A stretch of 64,000 nt of DNA from Bacteroidales bacterium UBA3289 (lineage in GTDB: Bacteria > Bacteroidota > Bacteroidia > Bacteroidales > UBA932): contig DETL01000034.1 of the NCBI GenBank assembly GCA_002361625.1, positions 134,791 through 198,790 of the forward strand, written 5' to 3'. This document shows positions 1 through 8,126 of the stretch, piece after piece (the first letter of the stretch is position 1; every line of letters begins with the position of its first letter). Below the pieces are notes generated by a model. It was given only the letters and a program-made list of their open reading frames with translations. It was not told the origin of the DNA and made no database searches. The translations under genes and the position numbers were made by a program.

Positions 1-401
1 GGGACATAGATGTGCGGTTATTTTGTTCATTTTCAAGATTTTGAGTTGTGGTCTATGTCCCTGTGGGGACAAAGACATGCGGTTATCTTGTTGATTGCCA
101 AAGCTTTGAGCTGTGGTCTATGTCCCTGTGGGGACATAGACATGCTGTTATTTTGTTGATTGTCAATGCTTTGAGTTGTGGTCTATGTCCCAGCAAGGAC
201 ATAGACGTGCGGTATTTTGTTGATTGTCAATGCTTTGAATTGTAGCCTGTGTTCCAAAAAGGACATAGACGTGTTGCTATTATGTTGATTATTAATGCTT
301 TGAGCTTCGGTCTGTGTCCCAGGAAGGACAAAGACGTTCTCTTATCCTGTTAACTGTCAATGCCTTATACATCGGTCTGTGCCCTCCCAAGGGGACATAG
401 A
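1..401. repeat. REP-like palindromic repeat array (left, truncated by window edge)
   Basis: At least six head-to-tail units of about 64-65 bp. Each unit has an imperfect palindrome, GTCTATGTCCC then 4-5 bases then GGGACATAGAC, at about 51, 115, 181, 246, 310 and 374. A partial palindrome starts the window. Linkers of about 39 bp are also conserved and contain a small second palindrome, TTGATTGTCAA, followed by TGCTTTGAG. The same unit fills the array on the other side of the adjacent RAYT gene in the same orientation. Short ORFs read through this array are artefacts of the repeat. Confidence 0.85.
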
Positions 402-568
402 CCCGCAACTATCTCCCTCACCCACAACGTCCTTATCTCACCTCTCTGCACCCCGCAAAAACGAACAGATTCATTAAAAAGCATACTGAAACAACACATT
501 CGGGCCAGAGGCAAGCGAAAAACCGGAAAAATTGACATATTATTGTGCTTCAAAAAGAGTTTGAAGCC

Positions 569-1522
569 ATGAAGAGAAGAAAATTTCGCTCCGGATGTAT
601 CCACCACATTTACCAAAGACCCATCGACGGATATGTCATTTTCCACACCCGTCGGGATTTCCTTGTTTTTCTGACCCTGTTTTTCTGCGTAAAAAAGAAG
701 TACAAAGTGCGCATTTTGAGTATCTGCCCGATGGTGGATCACCTGCATGTCGTGCTGGAGGCCGATTCGAAAAAGGACTTGTCGGCCTTCGTCCAGGATT
801 ATACTTCCCGATTTGTCAAGGAATACGACCTTTCCTTCGGTCGCACTTCCGGCCGGCTTTTCACCCGTCGATTCGGCTGTGCGCCCAAGCGGAACGACAA
901 GAAGGCCCGGACGGCCATCGCCTACTCCTATAACAATGCTACCGAGCGGAATCTCTGCAATCATGCAATTGACTATCAATGGAATATGCTCGCATACGAC
1001 GGGAATAATCATCCTTTTTCCGCGCCCATCGACCTGAAAAGCAGTTCCTCTGCCATGCGCAAGTCCATGCGGCTGGTCGATTCCTACCATCGGACCAATA
1101 CCCCTTTGGTATACAACGTTTTAGGTCGATTATTCCAGGATCTGACCCGGCAGGAATCGCTCCAATTGACCGATTACATCCTCTTCATGTACTGCGACGT
1201 CGATTTCGAGCGGGCTTATCGTTTCTACGGCGATCGGGGGACCATGCTCATGGCCATCGACTCCAATACCGGGAGCGAGCACGATTTCCAGGAAGAATGG
1301 GTAGGTTACACGGATGCGGTCTATGCCGATATGGGACGTATGTTGCTGTCAAAGACCGGTTTACGTGATATGAAGGACGTCCTGAATCTGCCCATTGCCA
1401 CGCGATACGGCCTGAAAACCTTCCTCCTCTCGCAGTCCGATTTCATCCCGCGCCAAGTCGAAAAGTATCTCCAGCTGCCGGAAAAGAAGCCCGCCAGAAA
1501 GGGAGGGAATAAGCGCGGGTAA
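569..1522 (+). CDS. RAYT-type HUH (Y1) transposase, IS200-like
   Basis: The 317-residue protein matches REP-associated tyrosine transposases of the Y1_Tnp superfamily. These are single-strand DNA nucleases thought to move or maintain REP hairpins. The HUH metal-binding motif is in MVDHLHVVL near residues 55-62, and the helix expected to carry the catalytic tyrosine is near residues 119-125 (AYSYNNATERNL). The ATG at 569 is preferred over the GTG at 545 because homology begins at MKRRKFRSG. The gene lies between two arrays of the same palindromic unit, the expected context for a RAYT, so the palindromes are its likely substrate (inference). It is longer than a minimal IS200 transposase. The function of the extra C-terminal part of about 150 residues is unknown. 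No terminal inverted repeats or other IS genes are seen. Confidence 0.85.
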   Translation: MKRRKFRSGCIHHIYQRPIDGYVIFHTRRDFLVFLTLFFCVKKKYKVRILSICPMVDHLHVVLEADSKKDLSAFVQDYTSRFVKEYDLSFGRTSGRLFTRRFGCAPKRNDKKARTAIAYSYNNATERNLCNHAIDYQWNMLAYDGNNHPFSAPIDLKSSSSAMRKSMRLVDSYHRTNTPLVYNVLGRLFQDLTRQESLQLTDYILFMYCDVDFERAYRFYGDRGTMLMAIDSNTGSEHDFQEEWVGYTDAVYADMGRMLLSKTGLRDMKDVLNLPIATRYGLKTFLLSQSDFIPRQVEKYLQLPEKKPARKGGNKRG

Positions 1523-1554
1523 CTGTTCGGGGAGGTGGGACACATACCCGCGCC

Positions 1555-2320
1555 CATCCCCTTGATCGTCAATGCGTTAATCTTCGGTCTATGTCCCTTT
1601 CGGGACACAGACGCGATGTTATGTTGCTGATTGTCAGAGTGTTTAGATGAGGTCTGTGTCCCTGCGTGGACACAGACGTGAGGTTATGTGGGTGAGTGTC
1701 AATGTGTTAAGTTGTGGTCTATGTTCTTTCGGGGACATAGATGCAAGGTTATGTGGCAGATTGTCAATGCGTTAAGGTAAAGTCTGTGGGCTTGTGGGAA
1801 CACAGATGCACGGTTATATGGCTGAGTGTCAATGCATTGAGGTTAGGTCTATGTCCCGGCGGGGACAAAGACGTGAGGTTATGTGGGTGAGTGTCAACGT
1901 GTTGATGTGATATCTATGTCCTTTCGGGGACACAGATGCAAGGTTATGTGGCAGATTGTCAATGCATTAAGGTGAGGTCTATGTCCCTTTGGGGACACAG
2001 ACGTGTGGTTATATAGCTGATTGTCAATGCGTTAATGCAGGGTCTATGCCCTTTCGAGAACACAGATGCAAGGTTATGTGGCAGATTGTCAATGCGTTAA
2101 GGTGAGGTCTATGTCCCTTTTGCGATACAGACGCGCAGTCATATGGCTGACTGTCAATGCGTTGAGATGAGGTCTATGTCCCGGCGGGGACAAAGACGTG
2201 AGGTTATGTGGGTGAGTGTCAACGTGTTGAGGTGATGTCTATGTCCTTTCGGGGACAAAGACGCGAGGGTATGAGTATGAGCGCCAATGCGTTGAGGTGA
2301 GGTCTGTGTCCACGCACCCG
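1555..2320. repeat. REP-like palindromic repeat array (right)
   Basis: About 12 head-to-tail units with a period near 65 bp. Palindrome centres lie near 1600, 1665, 1730, 1797, 1860, 1925, 1990, 2055, 2120, 2185, 2250 and 2312. Arms are GTCTATGTCCC and GGGACA(T/C)AGAC with scattered, often paired changes such as TATG/CATA to TGTG/CACA. Linkers contain GGTTATGTG and GTGTCAATGCGTTAAG. The last palindrome is incomplete. The whole period is conserved, not only the palindrome, so this is a tandem REP/BIME-like array and not a CRISPR. Confidence 0.85.
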
Positions 2321-2366
2321 TCCATCCGCAGGGGAAAAGCATGGCGAAAGTATCGCGGAAAATGAG

Positions 2367-2374
2367 TATCTTTG
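2367..2374 (+). promoter_or_regulatory. Bacteroidetes -7 promoter box TATCTTTG
   Basis: TATCTTTG fits the Bacteroidetes TAnnTTTG consensus. It is the only good candidate ahead of the nucleotide-sugar genes starting at 2618 and lies just after the REP array. It implies a leader of about 240 nt. Confidence 0.55.
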
Positions 2375-2381
2375 CAAACAT

Positions 2382-2617
2382 GACAGAAAAACAAGACGAT
2401 CATCAACAAAACTGACGAAACCATACCAAACACAACCAAGACACCCCCACCCCACGACTACTACAACCAAACCAGTCAAAACCAGAACAAACATAACAAC
2501 CCCACCCCACGACCGGCACAACCAAACCAGTCACAAACAAAACAAACACAACCATAACAACCCTACGACCGGCACAACCCAGCCCGTCAAAACCAAGATA
2601 AGCATAACCTTACTACC
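2382..2617 (+). other. C/A-rich, G-poor internally repetitive leader
   Basis: About 235 bp that is almost entirely C and A on the plus strand, with few G. It contains degenerate repeats of AACCCCACCCCACGAC, CCGGCACAACC and AACCAGTCAAAACC. It lies between a promoter-like box and the ATG at 2618, so it is probably the 5' untranslated region of the epimerase mRNA. A long unstructured C-rich leader would suit Rho loading or a translation-standby role (inference). No ORF in it looks real. Confidence 0.5.
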
Positions 2618-3586
2618 ATGAAGATACTCGTGACCGGTGCGGCCGGATTCATAGGTTCCAAGTTGATGTACACGCTCCGGGAAAGGGGCGATGAGGTCAT
2701 CGGAATCGACAATTACAACGATTATTACGACGTGCGGCTGAAGGAGGCGCGCGTGAAAGCCTTGGGGCTGGATGTGATCAAGATGGACTTGGCCGATAAG
2801 GAAGCCATCGACCAGCTCTTTGAAACCCAGCACTTTGACAAGGTCGTCAATCTGGCGGCGCAGGCGGGGGTGCGGTACAGCATCACGAACCCGTATGCTT
2901 ATCTGCAGAGCAACCTCGTGGGGTTCCTGAACATCCTGGAGGCCTGCCGCCACTATAACGTGAAGCACCTGATTTACGCATCGTCCAGCTCCGTCTATGG
3001 AATGAATGCCAAAGTCCCTTACAGTGAGGACGATAAGGTGGACAACCCCGTGTCCCTGTACGCGGCGACCAAGAAATCCAACGAGCTCATGGCCCACAGC
3101 TACTGCAAGCTCTACGGGATCTCGATGACCGGCCTCCGCTTCTTCACGGTCTATGGTCCATGGGGCCGTCCCGACATGGCGCCGATGCTCTTCGCCAAGG
3201 CCATCTCCCACGGCGAAACCATCAAGGTGTTCAACCACGGCGACATGATCCGCGACTTCACCTATATCGACGACATCGTGGCCGGAACCATCGGCTGCAT
3301 CGACCAGGAACCTACCCCCAACGAGAACGGCCTCCGGTACCGCGTCTATAACATCGGCTGCAGCAACCCCGTGAAACTCATGGACTTTATCTCCGAGATC
3401 GAGGGCGCCCTGAAGACCGAAGCCAAGAAAGAGTTCCTGCCCATGCAGCCCGGCGACGTCTATCAGACCCATGCCGATACCACCAAGCTCGAAACCGAGA
3501 TAGGCTATAAGCCCCGCGTACGGCTGCACGAAGGCATCGGCCATTTCATCGACTGGTACACCTCCGACCTCAATCCCCTCAAGTAA
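2618..3586 (+). CDS. UDP-glucuronate 4-epimerase (SDR family)
   Basis: The 322-residue extended short-chain dehydrogenase interconverts UDP-glucuronate and UDP-galacturonate in the cytoplasm. The NAD-binding GAAGFIG motif is at residues 7-13. NYNDYYD after the second strand is typical of the CapI/LspL glucuronate epimerase group. SSSSVYG near residue 124 and YAATK near 148-152 supply the catalytic Ser, Tyr and Lys. Length is normal for the family. The UDP-glucose dehydrogenase gene that makes its substrate begins 38 bp downstream in the same direction, so together they form a UDP-glucose to UDP-galacturonate route. Base composition is GC-rich, unlike the repeats upstream. UDP-glucose 4-epimerase is a less likely alternative. 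Confidence 0.88.
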   Translation: MKILVTGAAGFIGSKLMYTLRERGDEVIGIDNYNDYYDVRLKEARVKALGLDVIKMDLADKEAIDQLFETQHFDKVVNLAAQAGVRYSITNPYAYLQSNLVGFLNILEACRHYNVKHLIYASSSSVYGMNAKVPYSEDDKVDNPVSLYAATKKSNELMAHSYCKLYGISMTGLRFFTVYGPWGRPDMAPMLFAKAISHGETIKVFNHGDMIRDFTYIDDIVAGTIGCIDQEPTPNENGLRYRVYNIGCSNPVKLMDFISEIEGALKTEAKKEFLPMQPGDVYQTHADTTKLETEIGYKPRVRLHEGIGHFIDWYTSDLNPLK

Positions 3587-3624
3587 CTCGTTTGATTATT
3601 CGGAAATCTTGAACATAGTCTATC

Positions 3625-4968
3625 ATGAAAATCGCAGTTGCAGGTACCGGTTATGTAGGGCTTTCCATCGCGACGCTGCTGGCGCAGAAGAATGAGGTGG
3701 TGGCCGTGGACGTCATTCCCGAGAAAGTGGAGAAGATCAACCGGAAGGAGAGTCCCATCCAGGACGAGTATATCGAGAAGTATCTGAAGGAGAAGCCGTT
3801 GAACCTGACGGCGACACTGGATGGACGGGCGGCGTATGCCGATGCGGACTATGTGGTCATCGCCGCGCCGACGAATTACGACCCCAAGAAGAATTTCTTC
3901 GATACCTCCCATGTGGAGGAGGTGATCGACCTGGTGCTGCAGGTGAATCCGGACGCGGTGATGGTGATTAAGTCCACCGTGCCGGTGGGCTACACGAAGT
4001 CCGTCCGGGAAAAGTTCTCCTACCGGGAGCGGCTGGCCGATGGTTCCTTCCGCGTCGTGGTTCCGAAGATCCTTTTCGCTCCGGAGTTCCTGCGGGAGTC
4101 CAAGGCTTTGTACGACAACCTGTATCCGTCTCGTATTATCATCGGATCGGACAATGAGGGGCCTTATGACCTCCGCGGACTAAAACTTTTTCTCCCGAAA
4201 AAGGTCGAAAAAGTTTTGTCCGACTCCGGTCTGGCCCCTGTAAACACGGCTGCTTATCAGTTTGCAGAACTTCTCGCCGAAGGCGCGATCAAGGAGGATA
4301 TTCCTGTGCTGTTCATGGGGACGACGGAGGCGGAGGCGGTGAAGCTGTTTGCCAATACGTACCTGGCGCTGCGGGTGAGTTACTTCAACGAACTGGATAC
4401 GTATGCGGAGATGAAGGGGCTTGATACCCAGGCGATTATCAATGGCGTATGCCTGGATCCGCGGATCGGCAGTCACTACAATAATCCAAGTTTCGGGTAT
4501 GGCGGATACTGCTTGCCGAAGGATACAAAGCAGCTGTTGGCGAACTTCAACGACGTGCCGGAGAACCTGATCAAGGCGATCGTGGATTCCAACCGCACCC
4601 GCAAGGATTACATCGCGGACCGGGTGCTGGAAAAGGCCGGATACTACAGTGCGAACAGCGCCTTCGATACGGCGAAGGAGCGGGAGGTCACGGTAGGGGT
4701 GTACCGCCTCACGATGAAGACCGGATCCGACAACTTCCGCCAGAGCGCCATCCAGGGCATCATGAAGCGGATCAAGGCCAAGGGAGCCAAGGTCATCGTC
4801 TTCGAGCCCACCCTCCAGGACGGCACGACCTTCTTTGGATCGCGTATCGTCAATGACCTGGAAACCTTTAAGGCCCAGGCCGATGCGATCATCGCCAACC
4901 GCTATGACCCCGCCCTGGACGATGTCCGGGACAAGGTCTATACGCGGGATATTTTCAAGCGGGACTAG
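3625..4968 (+). CDS. ugd: UDP-glucose 6-dehydrogenase
   Basis: The 447-residue NAD-dependent enzyme oxidises UDP-glucose to UDP-glucuronate. The N-terminal Rossmann motif GTGYVGLS is at about residues 7-14, and the catalytic cysteine is in GGYCLPKDTKQL near residues 292-303. The C-terminal UDP-binding domain contains TMKTGSDNFRQSAIQGI. It belongs to the compact Ugd group of about 390-400 residues but is longer because of extra segments, one around residues 180-235. The adjacent upstream epimerase uses its product. The only gene downstream, at 4972-5181, is convergent and begins 3 bp after the stop. Confidence 0.92.
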   Translation: MKIAVAGTGYVGLSIATLLAQKNEVVAVDVIPEKVEKINRKESPIQDEYIEKYLKEKPLNLTATLDGRAAYADADYVVIAAPTNYDPKKNFFDTSHVEEVIDLVLQVNPDAVMVIKSTVPVGYTKSVREKFSYRERLADGSFRVVVPKILFAPEFLRESKALYDNLYPSRIIIGSDNEGPYDLRGLKLFLPKKVEKVLSDSGLAPVNTAAYQFAELLAEGAIKEDIPVLFMGTTEAEAVKLFANTYLALRVSYFNELDTYAEMKGLDTQAIINGVCLDPRIGSHYNNPSFGYGGYCLPKDTKQLLANFNDVPENLIKAIVDSNRTRKDYIADRVLEKAGYYSANSAFDTAKEREVTVGVYRLTMKTGSDNFRQSAIQGIMKRIKAKGAKVIVFEPTLQDGTTFFGSRIVNDLETFKAQADAIIANRYDPALDDVRDKVYTRDIFKRD

Positions 4969-4971
4969 CGC

Positions 4972-5181
4972 TTACTCCACGGCCCGGAAAATCGGGACCC
5001 AGTCGAAATCCCAGGTGACGATCAGGACGGGTTTTTTCTCGTCCTTTTTCTTGTCGTCTTTCTTGGTGTCATCCTTTTTCTCAGTGGAGGATTTCTTGTC
5101 GTCCTTTTTGCCGTCGGACGCGGCGAAGGCCGTTGCAGGGAGCAGCATGCAACACGCCAGAAGAATGTAGATGTTCTTCAT
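4972..5181 (-). CDS. Small secreted Lys/Asp-rich protein
   Basis: A 69-residue protein on the minus strand with a clear signal peptide (MKNIYILLACCMLLPATAFA, cleavage expected after AFA near residue 20). About 30 residues made almost only of Lys, Asp and Glu follow, then a hydrophobic tail VLIVTWDFDWVPIFRAVE. The charged block consists of short KKDDKK/EKKDD repeats and is probably disordered. It is convergent with ugd, and its start faces the promoter of the dehydratase gene at 5453. Signal-bearing Lys/Asp-rich short proteins of this kind are common in Bacteroidales genomes but have no assigned function. I do not recognise a family. Confidence 0.7.
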   Translation of the reverse strand: MKNIYILLACCMLLPATAFAASDGKKDDKKSSTEKKDDTKKDDKKKDEKKPVLIVTWDFDWVPIFRAVE

Positions 5182-5290
5182 AGTCGATTAATGTTTGAAT
5201 GTATAGTTGCGGCTAAGATACGAATTATTTCCAGAAATTCGAAATCAGTGATAAATTCATATTTCCTGCGGAAATGTCCGAATTAATGCG

Positions 5291-5298
5291 TATATTTG
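5291..5298 (+). promoter_or_regulatory. -7 promoter box TATATTTG for leader RNA copy A
   Basis: TATATTTG fits the TAnnTTTG consensus, just before leader RNA copy A and 155 bp before the ATG at 5453. The other three copies of the leader have the same box at the same distance. Confidence 0.65.
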
Positions 5299-5304
5299 CA
5301 CAAT

Positions 5305-5425
5305 TACCAACGCGATCGTACGTAGTACGATACCCCCGCCCGGTTCAGCGCTCTTGGATAGGAGCAGCAACCGGTTTGCGGGTTTATTCCTTGCTAACGG
5401 TGAAAACTGGGCGAGGAGTAGGAGA
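5305..5425 (+). ncRNA. Candidate structured leader RNA, copy A
   Basis: One of four related leaders in this window. Visible pairings are a hairpin TCGTAC-GTA-GTACGA (5316-5330), an outer helix CCCGC (5334-5338) with GCGGG (5378-5382) enclosing GCTC-TTGGATAG-GAGC (5350-5365), and a terminal hairpin ATTCCTTGC (5386-5394) with GCGAGGAGT (5411-5419). The loop TTGGATAG and the 3' segment GAGGAGTAGGAG are conserved between copies, while helix sequences differ but stay paired. It follows a promoter box and ends about 28 bases before the dehydratase start, so a cis-regulatory role is likely. No known riboswitch class was recognised. Confidence 0.6.
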
Positions 5426-5452
5426 ATTGTATTCACAAAACCCAAACCCTTT

Positions 5453-7354
5453 ATGAAAGAGTCGTCCTTCTTCCGACGCATTTTCTCGTCCCGGATTCTG
5501 CCTTCCTGGACCATCCTGTTGTTCGATGCCTGCGTCATCGTCTTTTCCATGATCCTGGCATACGCCATTCGTTTCACCTTCGATGATGCGATGGCCATGG
5601 GCACTGAAATCCGGATCTCCACGGCCGTGGTCCTGGTGCTGAACCTGATCTTCTTCCGTGTATTCCGGACCTATTCCAATATCATCCGCTACTCCTCTTT
5701 CGTGGATGTGATGCACATCTTCGTCGCATTGACATTGGGGTACTTCTCCTCGGCAGCCGTGTCCTGGTTGTGGCCGCTGGCATTCAAGTCCAACATCGCT
5801 CCCACCTCGGTGCTAATGATTTCCTACGTGATCAGCTTCGCGATCATGGTCATCTCCCGCATGACCATCAAGACCCTGAACGATTATTTCAACCAGACGG
5901 AAACCTCCTACTACCGGACCTACATCTACGGAACCAAGGCCGGTGTGGACATCGCCAAATCCCTCCGGACGGAGACGGAGAACAAGTTCCACATCATGGG
6001 TTTTGTCGCCGATGACCCCGACATGGTGGGGAAGGTGCTCATGGGCGTGAATGTCTATGCCAATGACGACACCCTCATGGACAATATCCGACGCGACCGG
6101 GTGGACGCTTTCGTCGTTTCCCCGCTGAAGGCCGATACCCTGAAGGAATCCGACATCGCCGACCGGCTCCTGAAGGAGAAGGTCCAGATCTTCCTGGCTC
6201 CGGATGTGTCTAACGACTGGGATGGCAGTGCTCAACGTCGCGGCATCAAGGAAGTCCAGATCGAGGACCTGCTGGGCCGGGATCCCATCAAGATCAACAT
6301 GAAGGAGATCGCTGCCCATCTGGAAGGGAAGCGCGTGCTCATCACGGGTGCGGCCGGCTCCATCGGCAGCGAGATCATGCGGCAGGTGGCGATGTTCAAT
6401 CCCTACCAGATGATCCTGATCGACGAGGCCGAGACTCCGCTGCACGATATCCGCCTGGAACTCAAGAATAAGTGGCAGGAGATCGAAGCTCCTACACTGG
6501 TTGCCAACATCACCAACAAGGCGCGGATGGAGTCCATCTTCGCCGAATACCAGCCCGAATACGTGTTCCATGCGGCCGCCTACAAGCATGTGCCCATGAT
6601 GGAAGACAACGTGTCCGAGTCCATCCAGAACAACGTCCTGGGTACGAAGATCCTCGCGGACCTCGCCGTGAAATACAAGGTGAGTCGATTCGTAATGATC
6701 TCCACGGACAAGGCCGTGAACCCCTCCAACGTCATGGGCTGCTCCAAGCGCATCTGCGAAATCTATGTTCAGGCCCTTGCCCGCAAGATCCAGAAGGATG
6801 GTTCCGCCCCGACGCAGTTCATCACCACCCGCTTCGGTAACGTGCTGGGCTCCAACGGTTCCGTGATTCCGCTCTTCCGCAAGCAGATTGCCGCCGGTGG
6901 TCCTGTCACCGTCACCCACCCGGAAATTATCCGCTACTTCATGACCATCCCTGAGGCTTGCCAGCTGGTGCTGGAAGCCGGCAGCATGGGCAAGAGCGGT
7001 GAGATCTATATCTTCGACATGGGCAAACCGGTCAAGATCGTGGACCTCGCCCAGCGTATGATCCGTCTCTCCGGCCGCACCGACGTGAAGATCGAATTCA
7101 CCGGCCTTCGTCACGGCGAGAAACTCTACGAGGAACTCCTCGCCACCCGCGAGAACACCAAGCCTACCTCGCACGACAAGATTATGATCGCCTCCGTCCG
7201 TGAATACGACTACGAGGACGTGAACGACGATATCGAACAGCTCATCAACAGCAGCTACGACTTCGACTCCATGCGCACCGTCGCCATGATGAAGGACCTC
7301 GTCCCCGAGTTCAAGAGCTTGAATTCCAAGTATTCGGTGCTGGATGTACAGTAA
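5453..7354 (+). CDS. Membrane nucleotide-sugar 4,6-dehydratase, CapD/WbpM/PglF type
   Basis: A 633-residue polysaccharide biosynthesis protein. About four transmembrane helices (residues about 15-140) are followed by a CoA-binding-like Rossmann domain and a C-terminal SDR domain. The SDR domain has GAAGSIGSE near residues 300-308 and the modified catalytic triad STDKA...NVMGCSK near residues 415-431. Met replaces the usual catalytic Tyr, as is characteristic of WbpM/PglF dehydratases. The family converts UDP-GlcNAc to its 4-keto-6-deoxy derivative for O-antigen, capsule or protein glycans. The ATG at 5453 is chosen because MKESSFFRR begins the conserved part. An in-frame start at 5354 would read through leader RNA copy A. 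It has its own promoter and leader and is followed 18 bp later by rubrerythrin. Confidence 0.88.
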   Translation: MKESSFFRRIFSSRILPSWTILLFDACVIVFSMILAYAIRFTFDDAMAMGTEIRISTAVVLVLNLIFFRVFRTYSNIIRYSSFVDVMHIFVALTLGYFSSAAVSWLWPLAFKSNIAPTSVLMISYVISFAIMVISRMTIKTLNDYFNQTETSYYRTYIYGTKAGVDIAKSLRTETENKFHIMGFVADDPDMVGKVLMGVNVYANDDTLMDNIRRDRVDAFVVSPLKADTLKESDIADRLLKEKVQIFLAPDVSNDWDGSAQRRGIKEVQIEDLLGRDPIKINMKEIAAHLEGKRVLITGAAGSIGSEIMRQVAMFNPYQMILIDEAETPLHDIRLELKNKWQEIEAPTLVANITNKARMESIFAEYQPEYVFHAAAYKHVPMMEDNVSESIQNNVLGTKILADLAVKYKVSRFVMISTDKAVNPSNVMGCSKRICEIYVQALARKIQKDGSAPTQFITTRFGNVLGSNGSVIPLFRKQIAAGGPVTVTHPEIIRYFMTIPEACQLVLEAGSMGKSGEIYIFDMGKPVKIVDLAQRMIRLSGRTDVKIEFTGLRHGEKLYEELLATRENTKPTSHDKIMIASVREYDYEDVNDDIEQLINSSYDFDSMRTVAMMKDLVPEFKSLNSKYSVLDVQ

Positions 7355-7372
7355 ACCCAAAACACACGAGAT

Positions 7373-7909
7373 ATGAACCTGAAAGGAACCAAAACCGAGA
7401 AGAACCTCCTGGAAGCATTCGCCGGAGAGTCCATGGCCCGCAACAAATACACCTTCTACGCCTCCAAGGCTAAGAAGGACGGCTACGTGCAGATCTCCAA
7501 GATTTTCGAGGAGACCGCTGCCAACGAGAAAGAACACGCTGAGATCTGGTTCAAGTACCTGCATGGCGGCGTTCCCACCACGACGGAGAACCTGAAAGAC
7601 GCGGCCGACGGCGAGAACTTCGAATGGACCGACATGTATGACCGTATGGCCATCGAGGCCGATGCCGAAGGCTTCCCCGAAATCGCCGCCAAGTTCCGCA
7701 TGGTAGGCGCTATCGAGAAAGAACACGAAGAGCGCTACCGCAAACTCCTCGCCAACATCGAAGGCGGCCTCGTCTTCTCCCGCGACGGCGACTGCATCTG
7801 GCAGTGCTCCAATTGCGGGCATATCGTTATCGGGCCGGTGGCGCCGGACGTATGCCCCGTGTGCGATCATCCGAAGAGCTATTTCCAGTTGAAGGCGGAG
7901 AATTATTGA
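7373..7909 (+). CDS. rbr: Rubrerythrin
   Basis: A 178-residue cytoplasmic non-haem iron peroxidase of the anaerobe oxidative-stress response. The ferritin-like four-helix domain supplies the di-iron ligands, including E..ARNKY near the N terminus, NEKEHAE near residue 51 and EKEHEER near residue 113. The C-terminal rubredoxin-like domain has CSNC near 145 and CPVC near 161. Domain order and length match canonical rubrerythrin. It starts 18 bp after the dehydratase gene and may be co-transcribed, although the two have no functional link. An anaerobic lifestyle for the host is implied. Confidence 0.95.
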   Translation: MNLKGTKTEKNLLEAFAGESMARNKYTFYASKAKKDGYVQISKIFEETAANEKEHAEIWFKYLHGGVPTTTENLKDAADGENFEWTDMYDRMAIEADAEGFPEIAAKFRMVGAIEKEHEERYRKLLANIEGGLVFSRDGDCIWQCSNCGHIVIGPVAPDVCPVCDHPKSYFQLKAENY

Positions 7910-7922
7910 GGTGGTGCGGGTG

Positions 7923-7988
7923 CTGAGCTTGTCGAAGCATCCGGTCCCTGAGCTTGTAGAAGGAATCGGTCCCTGAGCCTGTCGAAGG
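7923..7988. repeat. Three tandem copies of a 15-bp CTGAGCTTGTCGAAG repeat
   Basis: CTGAGC(T/C)TGT(C/A)GAAG occurs at about 7923, 7949 and 7974 with a 25-bp period, separated by CATCCGGTCC-like linkers. It sits directly after the rubrerythrin stop. This short motif is widespread as a dispersed intergenic repeat in many bacteria. Its role here is unknown. Confidence 0.6.
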
Positions 7989-8041
7989 GCCGCCTTACCA
8001 CAAGATTGAATCGAAATAACCTCCCGTCGGAGGCGTACCTT

Positions 8042-8070
8042 AAAATCCGCTGAACAAGCGGATTTTTATT
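8042..8070 (+). terminator. Rho-independent terminator
   Basis: AAATCCGCT-GAAC-AAGCGGATTTTTATTTT: an 8-9 bp stem with a 4-base loop and a following T run. It lies 130 bp after rubrerythrin and just before the promoter of leader RNA copy B. Confidence 0.75.
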
Positions 8071-8112
8071 TTCAATAAGGGGTCGAACGAAGCAAAATAC
8101 GAAATAAAATCT

Positions 8113-8120
8113 TATCTTTG
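8113..8120 (+). promoter_or_regulatory. -7 promoter box TATCTTTG for leader RNA copy B
   Basis: Perfect TAnnTTTG box seven bases upstream of leader RNA copy B, and after a terminator. It therefore starts a new transcription unit. Confidence 0.65.
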
Positions 8121-8126
8121 TAAAAC

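Noticed and set aside
48..572. Open frames through the left repeat array
   Set aside because: They repeat the same peptide each period and come from the repeat itself; no start signals or homology.
1..2320. Possible CRISPR arrays
   Set aside because: The entire 65-bp period is conserved, linkers are not unique spacers, no cas genes are present, and the units are palindromic around a RAYT gene.
2531..3544. Long minus-strand ORF opposite the epimerase gene
   Set aside because: Antisense of a GC-rich, clearly conserved gene; composition is His/Val/Asp rich and matches no protein.
5453..7354. Candidate for the missing rfbB
   Set aside because: It has membrane helices and the S-M-K triad of UDP-GlcNAc dehydratases, unlike soluble RfbB.
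5813..7870. 685-codon minus-strand ORF opposite the dehydratase and rubrerythrin genes
   Set aside because: Shadow of two well-supported plus-strand genes; spans their junction and has no protein-like domains.
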